Below the pieces are notes generated by a model, which worked only from the letters and a program-made list of their open reading frames with translations, was not told where the DNA came from and did not search any database. DNA of 9,487 nucleotides from Rhodospirillales bacterium (GTDB lineage Bacteria; Pseudomonadota; Alphaproteobacteria; Rhodospirillales; 2-02-FULL-58-16), in the NCBI GenBank assembly GCA_021775195.1, contig JAJFIG010000532.1:1-9487 (forward strand). Direction: 5' to 3'. Below are positions 6,630 through 9,487 of this stretch, piece by piece. Each line of letters opens with the position of its first letter. Position 1 is the first letter of the stretch. A program made the position numbers and the translations under genes.

Positions 6630-9487
6630 TCACGGCGCCCCTCCCAGGCGTCCGAGCTCGGCTTCGGCGAGCCGGTACTCGAGCTTGTTGGCACTGCAGA
6701 TCTCCAGGGCCGACGTCAGCCGCGCCTTGGCCTCCTTGGTCTTTTTCGCCACCAGCTCGTTGTACCCGGCATAGAGATGGGCCAGACACTGCTGGGCTGG
6801 GCTGCGGGCAACCTTGAGCACCTGGAGCTGGGATGTGACCCCCAGGAACATGTTGTAGAGGTTGCCGTCGAGGCTCTTTTCCCGTCCTTCGATCATCTTC
6901 TTCAGTTGTGCCTCGGCGGCGGCCACGTCTTCGGGCGATCCGTCCAGTTTAGCCGAGATATAGCGCAGCAGGACGGTCCGCCGTTTCTGGTACTTGGTTG
7001 TCGTTCCACGGAAAAACGCGATCGCCCCCTTGCGGTCGCCGGCCAGGAACTGATTGGTCGCCCGCCACCACTTCCAGCGTACTTGCTTGGGCTCCATGGC
7101 CGCAAGCTTGGCGAAGGCATCCGCCGCATCGCCATAGGCACCGGCCCGGTAGAAGGCGTTGGCCAGCTCGAACTGGAGGTCGGGATTGTCGGGCAGCGCC
7201 GCCACCGCATTGCCGAGCACCGTTACCGCGTCCTTGTAAAGGCCCCGGCCCGCGTACATGTCGACGACCGTGAACCAGAGATCCACATCTCCGGGATTGG
7301 ATGCCAGCACCTTTTCATAACGCGCCCGGGCATCGTCCAGCCGCCCGGTCGCCTGCAGGGCATGACCCCAGGCCACCACCGCGCCGGCGTCCCCGGGCTT
7401 GGCTTCGGCCGCCGCCCGTGCGGCCCCGAGCCGCGCCACGGCGTTGTTGAACGTGCGCCCATAATCGCCCGCATAAAGGCCGAAGGTCAGCGGCCAGGTG
7501 GTGTCGAAGACCTGCAGCTCGAGGTCCAGGTTGAGGTCCGCCAGGTCGTGCCTGGCCAGTGGCGCCTCGTAGATAATGTTGCCGCTGCCGTCGTCCTTGG
7601 CCGCGGTCATGGGAATGACCGTGTCGCCCCGGCGCAGGGATACCTTGCCGACGATGCCCTTGCCCCGGCCCGCCAGGTAGCGCTCGAAACTGCGGGTCGG
7701 TGGATCGATCATGGTCGCCAGCGACGACTCGGTGTGGGAGGCGAGATCGAAGGACAGCGCCACCCGCAGCCGCTCACCGACCAGGGTCGGCCGCATCGCC
7801 ACCACGGCGGCCAGCGCTCCCGGCGGATTGGCCGGGTTGATGAGGATGAAGGCCCGCCGGTCGGCGCCGTCGGGCATCGGGTCCTTGATGTTCATCTCGG
7901 TGCTGCTGGCAATGGCGTGATAAGCGAGGTACATGTCCCGCCTGCCATCGTCGTTGGTGGGGTGATGCTTGGTCAGCCGCTGGACCAGCTCGGCATGGGG
8001 CATGTAGTCCAGGCGCGGGACATTCCAGTACCATTTTCCCTTTAGCGGTTTTTCCGCCGCCCAGGGCATGGGTATCCAGTTCCTGTTCCTGAAGAACGCC
8101 TCGTTCTTCTCGTAGACGACGTTTGCGGCGGACCCGGTGGCGCGGCACGAACTGACGTCGACGCTGTGAAGTGATTGCGACGACAGCCGGTCGCTGTTGC
8201 TGGTCCGGCCCGACAGGTTGAACTGCATGCCTAGGGTGACGAAGGCGTCCTCGATTTCCTTCTCCATGCGGGCCCGCTTCCGCGCCGGCAGGTGCCGGAA
8301 CATGGGGCACAGGGCAGCGAATTCCACCGACCACCGGTCGAAGAAGTGGGTGACGATCTTGGGATCGGCCGAGAACTTGTCGTTGCGCGTGTAGTCGATC
8401 AGCGGGCTCGGGTCCGTGGTCGCCAGGGTCAGGAATTTGACGTCTCCCGACCACATTTCGAACCCGGCGATTTTTTTCAGGTCTTCGCCACCGCCATGGG
8501 TCAGCAGATACAGCACCGCCGGCCTCCGCGCCCCCGAGATCCGTTCGTCGCTCTTGCGTTCTTTCCGGGCCTTCTGCGCAAGGTCGATGATGTTGCGCAT
8601 GGCCGCCAGTACGTCGGTCCTGGGAACCCCCAGAAGGGCGAAAGCGGACCGTCTGGTAAGCTCGGCCTCCTTGGGGTTTTGCAGGGCGTCGACGAGCAGC
8701 GAAACCCCGTTGTCGAGGCCGAAGTAGCGCATGGTGACGGCGGCCCACTGGGCCAGATGGCGATTGGGACTCTTGAGGGCCGCTGCCACCGCGCCCCGGT
8801 CGAGAATACCGAGGCGGTTCTCGATGAAGGCGGCGATCGCCAGGCGCCGGTCGGCGAGCCAGTTTACCGTTCCCGCGGCCTCGACCAGGGCCCGGGCGTC
8901 GTCGGCGTTACCGGCGGCGGCGAGGATCTTCCCCGGCAGGATGAACGGCCACCTCAAGGCTTCTCGGGCGTTAGCGGCCTTGTTGTAGGCCTCGTTTTCC
9001 TTTTCGCTGCGCTCCTTGTAGGTCTTCTTCGCCAGGGGTTCGACGGCCCGCGCGGCCTTGAGGATTTTCGGGTTCATCTCCGCCAGCGCCGCCCGCGCCA
9101 GGGTCAGCGCCGTCTTTCTTTGCTCCGCCGTCCCCCCCTTGCGGGGCACGGCGATGTTCTCGAGGGGAAACTCCTCGCGGTAGGCGGCAAGCGCCCGCGC
9201 CATGTCGCTCCGGCGCTTCATGGCCAGGGGAATGTCGATGGTGCCCTTGCCCCAGGGCGAGGAGAACTTGAAGACCATGTGACTCTTGGCCTGGACGTCG
9301 GTGGCATTGGTCTCGCCGGCGCCGACCGTCACCTCCCGGGCCTGGGACGAATCGAAGTGGGGCTCAACGATGTAGGTCCCGGGCCGGACGATGGCCGGCG
9401 GGTTGTTGAGGGAGTCCATGAACACTTCCTTGCCGGCGTCGTCGTAGACGCTGTAGCCGTGGCTGAACGACTTGCCCAGGATATCGA
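6630..9487 (-). CDS. Multidomain beta/HEAT-like/TPR protein, N-terminus outside the window
   Basis: The frame is open from the right edge to TGA at 6630, giving 951 visible residues. Coding-quality sequence continues upstream of the first in-frame start-like codon (GTG at 9425), so the true start lies outside the window. Residues 1-65 are a small beta domain (VYDDAGKEV, RPGTYIVE, EVTVGAGET) like the carboxypeptidase-regulatory-type segments that often follow von Willebrand A domains. Residues 85-175 are helical and charged; 190-310 are alpha-helical repeats resembling HEAT repeats (e.g. AQWAAVTMRYFG, RRSAFALLGV). Residues 420-660 are largely beta with an Ig-like stretch (VSLRRGDTVIPMTAAKDDGSG). 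Residues 675-950 are TPR-like (WGHALQATGRLDDARARYEKVLASNPGD). Four cysteines are visible. It is first among the operon genes seen here and 19 bp from the next. A VWA domain upstream is plausible but unseen. No enzymatic motif was found. Confidence 0.92.
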   Translation of the reverse strand, partial: DILGKSFSHGYSVYDDAGKEVFMDSLNNPPAIVRPGTYIVEPHFDSSQAREVTVGAGETNATDVQAKSHMVFKFSSPWGKGTIDIPLAMKRRSDMARALAAYREEFPLENIAVPRKGGTAEQRKTALTLARAALAEMNPKILKAARAVEPLAKKTYKERSEKENEAYNKAANAREALRWPFILPGKILAAAGNADDARALVEAAGTVNWLADRRLAIAAFIENRLGILDRGAVAAALKSPNRHLAQWAAVTMRYFGLDNGVSLLVDALQNPKEAELTRRSAFALLGVPRTDVLAAMRNIIDLAQKARKERKSDERISGARRPAVLYLLTHGGGEDLKKIAGFEMWSGDVKFLTLATTDPSPLIDYTRNDKFSADPKIVTHFFDRWSVEFAALCPMFRHLPARKRARMEKEIEDAFVTLGMQFNLSGRTSNSDRLSSQSLHSVDVSSCRATGSAANVVYEKNEAFFRNRNWIPMPWAAEKPLKGKWYWNVPRLDYMPHAELVQRLTKHHPTNDDGRRDMYLAYHAIASSTEMNIKDPMPDGADRRAFILINPANPPGALAAVVAMRPTLVGERLRVALSFDLASHTESSLATMIDPPTRSFERYLAGRGKGIVGKVSLRRGDTVIPMTAAKDDGSGNIIYEAPLARHDLADLNLDLELQVFDTTWPLTFGLYAGDYGRTFNNAVARLGAARAAAEAKPGDAGAVVAWGHALQATGRLDDARARYEKVLASNPGDVDLWFTVVDMYAGRGLYKDAVTVLGNAVAALPDNPDLQFELANAFYRAGAYGDAADAFAKLAAMEPKQVRWKWWRATNQFLAGDRKGAIAFFRGTTTKYQKRRTVLLRYISAKLDGSPEDVAAAEAQLKKMIEGREKSLDGNLYNMFLGVTSQLQVLKVARSPAQQCLAHLYAGYNELVAKKTKEAKARLTSALEICSANKLEYRLAEAELGRLGGAP

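Noticed and set aside
3065..6817. A 1250-codon open frame on the plus strand opposite three genes
   Set aside because: It is antisense to coding sequence with signal peptides and repeat motifs, and its translation is Arg/Gly/His/Pro-rich low-complexity sequence with no domain. GC-rich coding DNA commonly leaves the opposite strand open.
5916..8045. A 709-codon plus-strand open frame crossing two minus-strand genes
   Set aside because: It spans the junction of two well-supported genes, and its N-terminal part is the poly-Gly reverse image of the proline-rich region. It is a shadow.

Overview
The window is GC-rich with G/C-biased third codon positions, and it is packed with genes on one strand only. 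The style (high-GC coding, Sec-type signal peptides, Sel1 and TPR repeats in exported proteins) suits a Gram-negative proteobacterium, possibly an alphaproteobacterium. Nothing in the window, such as an rRNA gene or a lineage marker, fixes the taxon.

Four long reading frames, all read right to left on the minus strand, fill essentially the whole window. In transcription order they are: (1) a multidomain protein with its N-terminus off the right edge (9487 to 6630), in which a short beta-rich segment is followed by an alpha-solenoid/HEAT-like region, a second beta-rich region and C-terminal TPRs; (2) an exported proline-rich TPR plus Sel1 repeat protein (6610 to 4559); (3) an exported glycine-rich protein with a beta-rich C-terminal domain (4546 to 3245); (4) a very large exported protein that runs off the left edge (3267 to 1), with a beta-rich N-terminal half, a Trp-rich and hydrophobic region, and a Gly/Thr repeat tail. 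Gaps are 19 bp and 12 bp, and the last junction overlaps by about 22 bp, so this is almost certainly one operon. No promoter or terminator lies inside the window; both should be outside it.

None of the four shows an enzyme motif I recognise in the visible part. All are large. The three with visible N-termini carry signal peptides, and every visible protein has an even number of cysteines. Part of protein 4 (about residues 380-480) looks like a diverged, insertion-bearing copy of the C-terminal domain of protein 3, which links the two genes. My best reading is an envelope or secreted assembly: repeat-scaffold proteins (TPR, HEAT, Sel1) made with Ig-like or beta-sandwich exported proteins. The large protein has a modular layout that recalls long exported proteins whose functional domain sits at the C-terminus, here beyond position 1. 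That functional picture is inference. There are no RNA genes, CRISPR arrays, insertion sequences or gene-free stretches over 300 bases.
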